Part shown: positions 1-7,993 of the stretch, piece by piece
How the letters are laid out: every line of letters begins with the position of its first letter
How positions within the stretch are numbered: the stretch's first letter is position 1
Source: Cognatitamlana onchidii
GTDB taxonomy: Bacteria; Bacteroidota; Bacteroidia; Flavobacteriales; Flavobacteriaceae
DNA: 64,000 nucleotides
Assembly: GCF_004804355.1 (NCBI RefSeq)
Contig: NZ_SRWZ01000001.1
Span: 310,001-374,000, forward strand
Direction: 5' to 3'
Notes under the pieces: generated by a model
Seen by the model: the letters and a program-made list of their open reading frames with translations, nothing else
What the model was told of the DNA's origin: nothing
Database searches by the model: none
Position numbers and translations under genes: made by a program

Positions 1-277
1 CAGAAACCTTCAACCCTTTTTCTTGCATAACTTGAACCACATGCGATTCCATTTTTAACATCATAAGCTTAGAACGCCCATCAACGAAAGCTGACCTCAA
101 CTCTTTAACTTCATTTTTAAGCCTTGCTATTTCGTATACTTTTTTATCTGCATTATGCGAACTTGCAATCATTACAAGTGCTAAACCAGATATAAACAAA
201 ATGAAACGCCAATTCCTAAAAGCATCATCACTAACTAAAAACGTTCCTTTTAATATGCTATACACCCCTTTTTTCAT
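1..277 (-). CDS. FtsL-like cell division protein (partial, C-terminus beyond window)
   Basis: This open frame runs off the left edge. It starts MKKGVYSILKGTF and has a hydrophobic segment at about residues 28-44 (RFILFISGLALVMIASS), followed by a charged helix with heptad-like leucines (IARLKNEVKELRSAF). That is the one-TM plus coiled-coil layout of the Bacteroidetes FtsL-like protein. The ATG overlaps the rsmH stop by one base (TAATG), so the two are translationally coupled. The place directly after mraZ-rsmH is the standard dcw-cluster position of ftsL, where the protein would sit in the inner membrane with FtsB and FtsQ at the septum. Identity rests on topology and synteny more than on residues, because FtsL sequences diverge strongly. 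Confidence 0.82.
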   Translation of the reverse strand, partial: MKKGVYSILKGTFLVSDDAFRNWRFILFISGLALVMIASSHNADKKVYEIARLKNEVKELRSAFVDGRSKLMMLKMESHVVQVMQEKGLKVS

Positions 278-1173
278 TACAATTTCTCAGCAATTCTTAG
301 TTTTGCACTTCTGGCCCTATTATTCTCTTTAACCTCTTCTGAAGAAGGCACTATAAGCCCATTTACCTTTTTAAGGGGAACTTCAAAATTTCCAAACATA
401 TCGCGCTCTGGTTCCCCCTCAAACATGCCATTCCTAATAAATCTTTTTACCAACCTATCTTCCAGAGAGTGATACGAAATAAAGCTCAATCGCCCACCTG
501 TATCTAAAAGCTCAGGCGTTTGCAACAAAAACTCCTTTAACACTTCAATTTCTTGATTAACCTCTATTCTTATAGCTTGATATATTTGCGCAAGAACCTT
601 ATTTTCATGTCTAGGCGGCAAAAACTTTTTCAAAATGGCTTTTAACTGCTTACTGGTTACTATTTGTTCATTTCTTCTATTTTCTACAATCAGTCGTGCC
701 ATGGCTGGTGCCGACCTTAACTCCCCATATTGAGACAATACCCGCCTCAAAGACTCCTCTTCATACTCATTAACCACATGAAAAGCAGACAACTCATTTT
801 GCCGATTCATCCGCATATCCAGGTCTGCCTCAAAACGTGTAGAAAAACCTCTTTCTGCCATATCAAATTGATGAGACGACACCCCGAAATCAGCAAGAAT
901 CCCATCAACCTTTTTTACACCATGAAACCTTAAAAAGCGCTTGATATACCTAAAGTTTTCATGTATTAAAGTAAACCTATCATCATCTAAAGCATTTGCT
1001 AAAGCATCTTCATCTTGATCAAAAGCATATAATCTCCCACGATCATTTAGCCTGTTCAATATTTCTTTGCTATGACCACCACCACCAAACGTAACATCGA
1101 CATACACACCCGACGGATTAATATTTAACCCATCCACCGTTTCGTTTAAAAGCACTGGATTATGATATTCCAT
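277..1173 (-). CDS. rsmH: 16S rRNA (cytosine(1402)-N(4))-methyltransferase RsmH
   Basis: RsmH (MraW) uses S-adenosylmethionine to methylate N4 of C1402 in the decoding site of 16S rRNA. The start MEYHNPVLLNETVDGL is the family signature, and the SAM-binding glycine loop DVTFGGGGHS follows about 25 residues in. Near the C-terminus FISYHSLEDRLVK is the conserved S-x-H-S-L-E-D-R block. Length (298 aa) is normal. An ATG nine bases upstream (1182) would add MTI; I prefer 1173 because homologues begin M-x-Y-H. Either start lies inside the end of mraZ, so the genes are coupled. It belongs to the dcw operon driven by the promoter upstream of mraZ. Confidence 0.96.
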   Translation of the reverse strand: MEYHNPVLLNETVDGLNINPSGVYVDVTFGGGGHSKEILNRLNDRGRLYAFDQDEDALANALDDDRFTLIHENFRYIKRFLRFHGVKKVDGILADFGVSSHQFDMAERGFSTRFEADLDMRMNRQNELSAFHVVNEYEEESLRRVLSQYGELRSAPAMARLIVENRRNEQIVTSKQLKAILKKFLPPRHENKVLAQIYQAIRIEVNQEIEVLKEFLLQTPELLDTGGRLSFISYHSLEDRLVKRFIRNGMFEGEPERDMFGNFEVPLKKVNGLIVPSSEEVKENNRARSAKLRIAEKL

Positions 1174-1630
1174 GATCGTCATCGTCTTGTCCCATTACTT
1201 CCTCTGCTAAATCCGCAAAATCAACTGCTGCATCATCAATAGCCTGTTCATACAAATCTTTATCCCATATTTCAATAATATTAATAGCTGAAGCCACTAC
1301 AATATTTTTTGAAATACTTGCAAACACCGTTAAATCCTTTGGCACTAGCAACCTTCCATTTATATCAACCTCGACCATTTTGGCTCCTGCCGTAAATCGT
1401 CTGATAAAATCGTTATTCTTCTTCTTGAACTTATTCAGCTTATTCATTTTCTGCATGAGCATTTGCCACTCACCCATTGGATAGAGCTCCAAGCACTTTT
1501 GAAAGACTGAGCGGCGAATTACAAACCCATCTTGCAACACCGCAGACAATTGCTTTTTGATAGCAGCAGGCATCATTAATCTGCCTTTTGCATCAACTTT
1601 ACAATCGTATGTTCCTGTTATTAAGTCCAA
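1160..1630 (-). CDS. mraZ: Transcriptional regulator / division protein MraZ
   Basis: MraZ is a ring-forming DNA-binding protein with two SpoVT/AbrB-type half-domains; it controls its own dcw operon. Both halves show the signature: KVDAKGRLMMP at residues 11-21 and EVDINGRLLVPKDL at about 87-100. The acidic tail (QDDDDHGIS) is short. The start is TTG (MDLITGTYDC); the frame upstream reaches a stop after a few codons without an ATG, and the conserved fold needs these residues, so I take TTG as the real start. A -7 box lies at 1664-1671 and three phased GTGGTA repeats lie upstream at 1682-1707, a probable autoregulatory operator. The gene overlaps rsmH. Confidence 0.94.
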   Translation of the reverse strand: MDLITGTYDCKVDAKGRLMMPAAIKKQLSAVLQDGFVIRRSVFQKCLELYPMGEWQMLMQKMNKLNKFKKKNNDFIRRFTAGAKMVEVDINGRLLVPKDLTVFASISKNIVVASAINIIEIWDKDLYEQAIDDAAVDFADLAEEVMGQDDDDHGIS

Positions 1631-1663
1631 AGCGGGTTAGTTGAAAATTAAATGTTTGAGTTT

Positions 1664-1671
1664 CAAATATA
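1664..1671 (-). promoter_or_regulatory. Probable -7 promoter box of the mraZ-rsmH-ftsL operon
   Basis: On the minus strand this reads TATATTTG, a perfect match to the Bacteroidetes -7 consensus TAnnTTTG. It would place transcription start near 1657, about 27 bases before the mraZ start codon. No clear -33 TTTG is seen; that region is occupied by the GTGGTA repeats. Confidence 0.6.
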
Positions 1672-1681
1672 TCGAAAAATT

Positions 1682-1707
1682 TACCACATTTTACCACTTC
1701 ATACCAC
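1682..1707 (-). promoter_or_regulatory. Putative MraZ operator: three direct repeats at 10-bp period
   Basis: TACCAC occurs on the plus strand at 1682-1687, 1692-1697 and 1702-1707, exactly one helical turn apart. On the transcribed minus strand this is GTGGTA-N4 three times, with partial AAG/AAT extension on the 5' side of each. Known MraZ boxes are three or four short G-rich repeats on the same face of the helix (TGGGN-N5 in E. coli; AAAGTG-type repeats in mollicutes, from memory). The array lies just upstream of the -7 box, over the -33 region, so binding should block RNA polymerase. A further copy of TACCAC lies at 1765-1770. Confidence 0.75.
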
Positions 1708-1922
1708 TTTGTTAATAAATTTTCGACCAAATCATTTATTAGACCGATTTAAAACGAAGTGATTTACCACCAACTGTGAAGTCTCCCTCGCTTTAACATA
1801 AGTTTCTATTCATAAAATAATGTTAACATCTTTTATTATTTATGGATTTCACCCATCAAAAACATCTCAATGAGATTTTTTTGTGAAACGAATAATTATC
1901 ATGGAAATACCAATGATTTAAC
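1708..1922. other. Remainder of the mraZ / hydrolase divergent intergenic region
   Basis: The gene-free stretch between mraZ and the hydrolase is 324 bases in all. Besides the MraZ repeats and promoters it holds a lone TACCAC at 1765-1770 and a nested inverted repeat at 1847-1888. The outer arms are TTTCAC and GTGAAA, and the inner hairpin ATCTC-AAT-GAGAT is followed by seven Ts. No plausible open frame was seen. The hairpin resembles a small terminator, but no gene ends there. Confidence 0.4.
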
Positions 1923-1930
1923 TATATTTG
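1923..1930 (+). promoter_or_regulatory. Probable -7 box upstream of the alpha/beta hydrolase gene
   Basis: TATATTTG matches TAnnTTTG exactly and sits 25 bases before the ATG at 1955. A TTTTTTTG run lies too far upstream to be a well-spaced -33 element, so the promoter is only partly supported. Confidence 0.5.
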
Positions 1931-1954
1931 TTTTGAACGACTGACTAACGACAG

Positions 1955-2719
1955 ATGACGCATCGCTTAAAAAAAGAAAATAAATACAGCTATATAGAAG
2001 CTGGCGAAGGCACCCCAATTATTGTACTGCACGGCTTAATGGGTGGTTTAAGTAATTTTGATTCTGTAACCAATTACTTTAGCAACAAAAGCTATAAAGT
2101 TATTATTCCTGAGCTCCCTATTTACACCATGTCTTTACTAAAAACGAACGTAAAGAGTTTTGCTAAGTATCTTCATGACTTTATCGCTTTTAAAGGATAC
2201 AAAGAAGTTATTATTCTTGGAAATTCACTAGGCGGACATATAGGTTTGTACCACACCAAAATGTACCCAGAAACCGTTAAGGCTCTCATTATAACTGGGA
2301 GTTCTGGCCTGTATGAAAGTGCTATGGGTAGTGGCTATACTAAACGAAGTGATTATGAAGTGATAAAAAAGAAAGCACAGGATGTTTTTTATAACCCAGA
2401 AGTAGCTACTAAAGAAATTGTTGATGAGGTTTACGAAACAGTTAACGACAGGCATAAACTTATAAAAACTCTTGCCATTGCTAAAAGTGCGATTAGACAC
2501 AATATGGCAAAGGACCTTCCAAACATGACTACCCCTACCTGTATAATTTGGGGAAAAAATGATACGGTAACTCCTCCGGAGGTAGCAGAAGAATTTAACG
2601 AACTCTTACCAGACTCTGAACTCTTTTGGCTAGACAAGTGCGGCCATGCTGCTATGATGGAACATCCTGACGAGTTCAATACGATTATGGATACGTGGCT
2701 TCAAAAAAGAGGGTATTAA
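1955..2719 (+). CDS. Alpha/beta-fold hydrolase
   Basis: A 254-residue cytosolic alpha/beta hydrolase of the MhpC/BioH-like superfamily; there is no signal peptide. The oxyanion-hole HG is at residues 26-27 (VLHGLMGG). The nucleophile elbow GNSLGGH puts the catalytic Ser at 91, the acid is probably Asp203 (WGKNDTVTPP), and the His is 231 (CGHAAMMEHP). The triad is therefore complete, and esterase or C-C hydrolase activity is expected, but the substrate cannot be read from sequence. It lies 54 bases before engB on the same strand, so the two may be cotranscribed. Confidence 0.88.
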   Translation: MTHRLKKENKYSYIEAGEGTPIIVLHGLMGGLSNFDSVTNYFSNKSYKVIIPELPIYTMSLLKTNVKSFAKYLHDFIAFKGYKEVIILGNSLGGHIGLYHTKMYPETVKALIITGSSGLYESAMGSGYTKRSDYEVIKKKAQDVFYNPEVATKEIVDEVYETVNDRHKLIKTLAIAKSAIRHNMAKDLPNMTTPTCIIWGKNDTVTPPEVAEEFNELLPDSELFWLDKCGHAAMMEHPDEFNTIMDTWLQKRGY

Positions 2720-2773
2720 TTATTCTTAACAGGCCTGAAGTATTAATTGTTTACCCTAAAAAAAGAGGAACTA

Positions 2774-3385
2774 ATGAAAATTAAATCTGCTGAGTTCGTT
2801 GTAAGCAACTCCGACGTTGCTAAATGCCCAAAAAGCAGACTCCCTGAATACGCCTTTATTGGGCGCAGCAATGTTGGGAAATCTTCATTAATTAATATGC
2901 TAACTAACCGAAAAAGCCTAGCTAAAACCTCTGGAAAACCAGGAAAAACACAACTCATCAATCACTTTCTAATTAATAAAAACTGGCACTTAGTAGACTT
3001 ACCTGGATACGGCTATGCACGCGTATCTAAAAGCTCAAAAAAAGTGTTTCAAAAATTTATTACTCAATATTTTGCACTAAGAGAACAACTCGTTACAGCA
3101 TTTGTATTAGTAGACATAAGACACAAGCCACAACCTATTGACTTAGAATTCATGCAATGGCTTGGAGAGCATGGCATTCCTTTTTCTATCATATTTACCA
3201 AGGCAGACAAACTTAAGCCAAATGCCATTGAGAAACATACTATGGATTACAAATCCATTTTGTTGGAATTTTGGGAAGATATGCCTAATTACTTTATTAC
3301 ATCCTCATCTAAAAACATTGGCAAAGAACAACTACTAACCTATATTGACTCTCTAAACAATAATATGTTAATTAGTAATGATTAA
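2774..3385 (+). CDS. engB: Ribosome biogenesis GTP-binding protein EngB (YihA/YsxC)
   Basis: EngB is a small TRAFAC-class GTPase needed for 50S subunit assembly. The G motifs are all present: G1 GRSNVGKS at residues 30-37, G2 Thr in GKPGKTQ near 59, G3 DLPGYG at 75-80, G4 TKAD at 142-145, and a G5-like TSSSK. Length is 203 aa, normal for the family. The frame can be extended to a TTG at 2747, but the ATG at 2774 is preceded by the purine-rich AAGAGGAA and gives the usual N-terminus, so I use it. The next gene is convergent. Confidence 0.95.
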   Translation: MKIKSAEFVVSNSDVAKCPKSRLPEYAFIGRSNVGKSSLINMLTNRKSLAKTSGKPGKTQLINHFLINKNWHLVDLPGYGYARVSKSSKKVFQKFITQYFALREQLVTAFVLVDIRHKPQPIDLEFMQWLGEHGIPFSIIFTKADKLKPNAIEKHTMDYKSILLEFWEDMPNYFITSSSKNIGKEQLLTYIDSLNNNMLISND

Positions 3386-3479
3386 ATTGTTTTGATAACA
3401 ACCAGCGACAAGATATTATCAGACAACTGTTTTAATATTTCGTGAAGAAACAATTAACCAATAACTTAAACAAACCCTA

Positions 3480-4484
3480 CTAACGGTTTAATCTGCCAGA
3501 AATGTCCCCTTCTAAAATAGTAGTAACCTCGCTCACAGTGGTTAAATTTACATCACCCTCGTAAGTGTGTTTTAAAGCACATGCAGCGCTTCCAAACTCC
3601 ATAGCCTTACAATCATCAAAACGTCTTAATCCATAAATTAAACCTGCAGCAAAGGCGTCCCCAGTTCCCACACGATCGACTATATGTGTTATATCTAAAT
3701 CTTTTGTCTCGTGAAATTTTTTGCCATTCCACATACGAGCCCGTATTTTATGCCAAGAAGAATTTAAAGAGGTTCGTATTTTGTCAAATACTTTTTCAAT
3801 AGAAGGAAATGCTTGCATTAATTGTTTAGATGCGCGAATAAAATCCTCATTTGAATAGGAGTACTCTGTACCAAGTATTTCATTAATTTCATTTATACCA
3901 CCAATAAAAATTGTAGAATAATGAAGCAGTTCTGAAAGCGCTTCTTTCGGATCCTTCCCATATTGCCATAATCCCCGCCTGTAAGTAGGATCTGCCGAAA
4001 CCGTCAAACCCTTCTCTCTTGCTTTTTGAAGACCTTCTTTTAAAACATCAAAAGAACCTTGAGACAACGCAGGCGTAATCCCTGTCCAATGCAACCACTC
4101 CCCATCTATTAATGCTTCGTCCCAGTTCACCATATCTGGTTTGATTTCAGAAAATGATGAATGCGAGCGGTTATAAGAAATCGTGCTTGGTCGCATCACC
4201 GCTCCTACTTCAAAAAAATAGACCCCTAGTGGTCGTTTAGAACGCCCAATGGAAGATGTATCCACACCAAATTTATTTATATAGGAAATAGCGGTATCGC
4301 CAATAAAATCTTCAGATACGACTCCAATATGTTTTACGTTTCCACCAAAATTCGCTATCGAAACGCCGACATTTAATTCTGTTCCTCCAAAGAAAAATTC
4401 AACAACATTCGATTGAATAAACTTTTTCTTTCCTCTAGGTGAAATACGCATTAAAACCTCTCCAAATGTAATAACTTGTCCCAT
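3480..4484 (-). CDS. kdgK: PfkB-family sugar kinase, probable 2-dehydro-3-deoxygluconokinase
   Basis: A ribokinase/PfkB-fold kinase of 334 aa. The N-terminal TFGEVLMRISP and the GGTELNVG block (residues 33-40) bind sugar. The C-terminal signature DRVGTGDAFAAGLIYG places the catalytic Asp at 276 and the anion hole at G273-G275. The overall pattern is closest to KdgK, which phosphorylates 2-keto-3-deoxygluconate to KDPG in uronate (alginate, pectin) breakdown. No KDPG aldolase, dehydratase or uronate gene is adjacent, so the substrate is by family resemblance only; fructokinase is an alternative. Convergent with engB, with 94 bases between the stops. Confidence 0.8.
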   Translation of the reverse strand: MGQVITFGEVLMRISPRGKKKFIQSNVVEFFFGGTELNVGVSIANFGGNVKHIGVVSEDFIGDTAISYINKFGVDTSSIGRSKRPLGVYFFEVGAVMRPSTISYNRSHSSFSEIKPDMVNWDEALIDGEWLHWTGITPALSQGSFDVLKEGLQKAREKGLTVSADPTYRRGLWQYGKDPKEALSELLHYSTIFIGGINEINEILGTEYSYSNEDFIRASKQLMQAFPSIEKVFDKIRTSLNSSWHKIRARMWNGKKFHETKDLDITHIVDRVGTGDAFAAGLIYGLRRFDDCKAMEFGSAACALKHTYEGDVNLTTVSEVTTILEGDISGRLNR

Positions 4485-4575
4485 AATATAAATTTAACGT
4501 AATATAAATAAAACTTCAAAACTGAATATCTAACTAGGTTTTGTTTTGAAATCTAAAAACCCAATCTAGCAGCAA

Positions 4576-5670
4576 TTACCCTTTCACATCTAAGGCATCT
4601 CTTAAAGCATTTCCTACCAGCATGAACGCCATAACCAAACTCATAATACACAACCCAGGTATTATCGCTAAATAAGGCTTTCCTAAAATAATATAATTAT
4701 AATGATCCTTTATCATAGCCCCCCAGCTTGCCATAGGTGGCTGCGCCCCTATTCCTAAAAAACTTAAACCACTTTCAATCAATATAGCTGCTGCAAAATT
4801 TGCCGCAGAAATAACAATTACCGGAGCCATTATATTAGGAAGAATATGTTTTATAATAATACGAAAATCTGTATATCCCAATGCTCTTGCTGCCGTAACA
4901 TATTGCATTTCTTTGACACTAATTATTTGCCCTCTAACCACGCGTGCAACCTCAACCCACATAGTTAAACCTACCGCTATAAAAACCTGCCAAAAACCTT
5001 TACCTAATGCTAAGGTAATGGCAATTACAAGAAGTAATGTTGGAATAGACCATGTAACATTAATAACCCACATAACAAGCGCATCTATTTTACCTCCAAA
5101 ATAGCCGGCAATGCTTCCCATAAATAGCCCTATTATTAATGAAATAAAGACTGCCACAAAACCTATAAAAAAAGAAACTCTTGCTCCAACCAAAACTCGA
5201 CTCAACAAGTCCCTACCATATTTATCTGTTCCAAACACAAAAACCTGCTCTTTAATATAATGGGATGGGTTATTATTAGGAAAGAAAGACATTGATACCG
5301 CTTTTTTTACGCCTTTCAAGCCATCCGAAGCATACTCAACATAAGCTAATGTATCAGCTGAAACTTCATAGCTAGATATCGGGACCTCTGTATCTGGATT
5401 TCGTTTTCCAAAAAACAACCTGCTTAAAGCGCTCTGACTTATTGTAGATTGCCCAGGAATAGTAAGCATAGTTACTTTAAAACCAGGTTTTTTAGAGTGA
5501 ATTGCCAAATGCATTTGGTTGGCATGTTGAGTGTTATCTGGAACCAACACATAGGCGAATATTGAAATAGCCCCAACAAAACAAATAAACCAAAAACTAA
5601 AAACGCCCCAAAAATTTTTTTTAAATTTTTGGAGCGCCAAGCCCTTTAATGAGTTGGAATTACGACTCAT
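4576..5670 (-). CDS. ABC transporter permease, DppC/OppC type, with large periplasmic insertion
   Basis: Inner-membrane permease of the peptide/nickel ABC family. TM1 is at about residues 20-42. The family core begins at FGTDKYGRDLLSRVL (about 146-160) and continues through five hydrophobic segments, with the EAA loop VTAARALGYTDFRIIIKHIL at about 258-277. Between TM1 and the core lies an extracytoplasmic stretch of about 105 residues, far longer than in enteric DppC. Eight bases separate the upstream prc stop from this ATG, so the two are one transcription unit. No partner permease, ATPase or binding protein lies nearby. Transported substrate unknown; oligopeptides are likely from the family. 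Confidence 0.88.
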   Translation of the reverse strand: MSRNSNSLKGLALQKFKKNFWGVFSFWFICFVGAISIFAYVLVPDNTQHANQMHLAIHSKKPGFKVTMLTIPGQSTISQSALSRLFFGKRNPDTEVPISSYEVSADTLAYVEYASDGLKGVKKAVSMSFFPNNNPSHYIKEQVFVFGTDKYGRDLLSRVLVGARVSFFIGFVAVFISLIIGLFMGSIAGYFGGKIDALVMWVINVTWSIPTLLLVIAITLALGKGFWQVFIAVGLTMWVEVARVVRGQIISVKEMQYVTAARALGYTDFRIIIKHILPNIMAPVIVISAANFAAAILIESGLSFLGIGAQPPMASWGAMIKDHYNYIILGKPYLAIIPGLCIMSLVMAFMLVGNALRDALDVKG

Positions 5671-5678
5671 GCAAACTA

Positions 5679-7817
5679 CTATTTTTTAACTGTTGAGGCC
5701 ACTTTTTTAACGGGATATGAAATCTTTAAATCCTCCAACACGTTGAGCGCTTCTTCTATATATACATCCTTGCTTAAGCTTTGATGCCAACGCTCTCTTT
5801 TTTCTTTCAGATCAGTGGTATCTTTATCGAATAACGCTTTTTCATAACTGGTTGATTCGAACGTTAAGTTCGATTTGTAATCAGAAATCGCATCAAACTG
5901 TTTGGCTTCTTCCTCATTTAATTCATTTTGATGATTATACTCATCATAATTAAGAGAAAACACAGTTTCATCAATCTTACTTTTAACCCATTTAGCATTT
6001 TGATCAATCAATTTTAATTGCTCGTTACTAGCCATTCGTGCTTTACTCTTAGCCACTGTTGAATCATAATCAAAATAATTTTCCCAAGATTTATAATTGG
6101 CAGCATCAATTTCATCCCAAGGCAATGGATTGTCTTTATCTTTTTCTCCTACATCTATATAGGTAAAACGTCCTGGAACCTCAACATCACTTTTTACACC
6201 TTCTAACTGAACAGACCCCCCATTTATTCTATAATACTTTTGGGTTGTAAGTGCTAGAGCACCTAAATCCCCCTGCGTATTATTTCGTAACATGTTATTG
6301 AGATTAATCACATTTTGCACCGTTCCCTTACCATAAGTTTGTTTACTACCTATAATTACAGCTCTTTTGTAATCCTGCATGGCGGCAGCCATTATTTCTG
6401 AGGCAGAAGCCGAAATTTCATTGACCAAAATCACCAAAGGACCATCCCAAGCAATGCTCTTATCTCTATCCTTCAAGACTTCTTTAGATTCTCCTGTGGA
6501 GCGCACCTGAACAATTGGGCCATCTTCAATAAAAAGACCAGCCATATCCACTACTGTTGGCAAAGATCCTCCACCATTATTTCGCAAATCTAGAACCAAT
6601 CCTTCGATACCTTCAACTTTTAGATAGTCTATTTCTTTCTTAACATCTTTTGCCGCATTTACATTTTTATAATCCTGAAAATCTACATAAAAGGCTGGTA
6701 AATTAATGACACCAAATTTTTGCCCATCTTTTTCAACCACCGATGATTTTGCATACGTTTCAACTAATTCCACAACATCTCTTGTTATCACCACATCCTT
6801 AATGGTACCGTCAACCTTTTTAACAGTAAGGGTTACCTTAGTTCCTTTAGGCCCTTTAATATATTTAATGGCATCGCTTATACGCATTCCAACAATGTTA
6901 ACAGGAAACTCCTCATTCTCTTGCTTTACTTTCAATATCACATCTTCAACTTCCAGTTCTTTGCTTCTCCAAGCTGGTCCTCCCGATATTAACTCAACAA
7001 TCTTAATGTAATCCATGCGCTTCTGTAGTCGCGCTCCAATACCCTCTAATTTACCAGACATACGCTGATCAAAATCTTCTTTATTTCTTGGTGCCAAGTA
7101 ATACGTATGTGGATCATATTCTTCAACAATGGTATTTACATAAAGTGCAAACCAATCTTCACGTTTCAAATCATCAACACTATCGTTAAAATAAATATCA
7201 ATAGACTTAAGCGTGGCTTCCCTGGCTTCTTTCTCCATTTCTTCGGTAGTTTTCATGACGTACGATGGGTCCTTCTCTTTAGCCAGAACCTCTTGCTTCA
7301 TTAAATCATCATAGTTAGAAATTGTAGAAAACTTCAATTGCTTCCTCCACCTGTCTTTCATTTGTTTCTTAGACTTTACAAACTCTATATTTTCATAATT
7401 GGTATCGAAAGTTTCATCAATGGTATAATCAAAAGGTTTCGACAATACCTCCTTGTATATCATTTTTGATTCCTCAATACGCTTTAACATACGCTCATGA
7501 ACCAGATTAAAAAATGAAATATCTGTATCTTTTAGCTGATCGTCTATTTCTAACTTATATTTTTCAAAATCTTTAATATCCGACTGGTAAAAATAACGTT
7601 TAACAGGATCTAGAATCTCTATATAATCATTAAACAATTCTTCTGAAAACGCATCATCCATAGCAATAGGATCGAAATGTCCTTGCTCTAGTACAAACGT
7701 AATGATTTGAATTAGTAATTTATCTTTATCTGGATTGCTGAATTTTTTAGTAGTAAAACTACATGACGCAAAGGCTAGCAATAGCAAAAGCGACAGGATT
7801 TTATAATTCCTTTTCAT
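5679..7817 (-). CDS. prc: Carboxy-terminal processing (tail-specific) protease Prc, lipoprotein
   Basis: Periplasmic S41A protease. The N-terminus MKRNYKILSLLLLLAFASC ends in a lipobox, so the enzyme should be membrane-anchored. A long N-terminal helical region is followed by a PDZ domain (KLEGIGARLQ ... VGMRISDAIKYIKGPKGTKV, about residues 255-345). The S41 domain has LVLDLRNNGGGSLP and then SASASEIMAAAMQDYKRA ... YGKGTVQ, which carries the Ser/Lys dyad (Ser473 and Lys497 in this numbering). The C-terminal region matches the DUF3340 extension of the Prc branch. A start four codons upstream (MINI) is possible; MKRN gives the better signal. The next gene is a DppC-type permease 8 bases on, suggesting a link between peptide generation and uptake. 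Confidence 0.93.
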   Translation of the reverse strand: MKRNYKILSLLLLLAFASCSFTTKKFSNPDKDKLLIQIITFVLEQGHFDPIAMDDAFSEELFNDYIEILDPVKRYFYQSDIKDFEKYKLEIDDQLKDTDISFFNLVHERMLKRIEESKMIYKEVLSKPFDYTIDETFDTNYENIEFVKSKKQMKDRWRKQLKFSTISNYDDLMKQEVLAKEKDPSYVMKTTEEMEKEAREATLKSIDIYFNDSVDDLKREDWFALYVNTIVEEYDPHTYYLAPRNKEDFDQRMSGKLEGIGARLQKRMDYIKIVELISGGPAWRSKELEVEDVILKVKQENEEFPVNIVGMRISDAIKYIKGPKGTKVTLTVKKVDGTIKDVVITRDVVELVETYAKSSVVEKDGQKFGVINLPAFYVDFQDYKNVNAAKDVKKEIDYLKVEGIEGLVLDLRNNGGGSLPTVVDMAGLFIEDGPIVQVRSTGESKEVLKDRDKSIAWDGPLVILVNEISASASEIMAAAMQDYKRAVIIGSKQTYGKGTVQNVINLNNMLRNNTQGDLGALALTTQKYYRINGGSVQLEGVKSDVEVPGRFTYIDVGEKDKDNPLPWDEIDAANYKSWENYFDYDSTVAKSKARMASNEQLKLIDQNAKWVKSKIDETVFSLNYDEYNHQNELNEEEAKQFDAISDYKSNLTFESTSYEKALFDKDTTDLKEKRERWHQSLSKDVYIEEALNVLEDLKISYPVKKVASTVKK

Positions 7818-7993
7818 AATATTTATCATCTATGCAATTTTGTTTGCTCGAAAAAGCACAACTTATTTTTCACTAAAATAAAGAAAAAACCATGCCATCG
7901 CCGAGAATTGCTACTAATTTTTTGTTAAACCAAAGAAATTAGGTGTTTCCTGACGAAATTATGTATTTTAGCGATGCTGTATTAATAGACAAA

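Noticed and set aside
6706-7011. Plus-strand frame of about 100 codons inside prc
   Set aside because: Opposite a conserved PDZ/S41 coding region; no start context or homology-like pattern.
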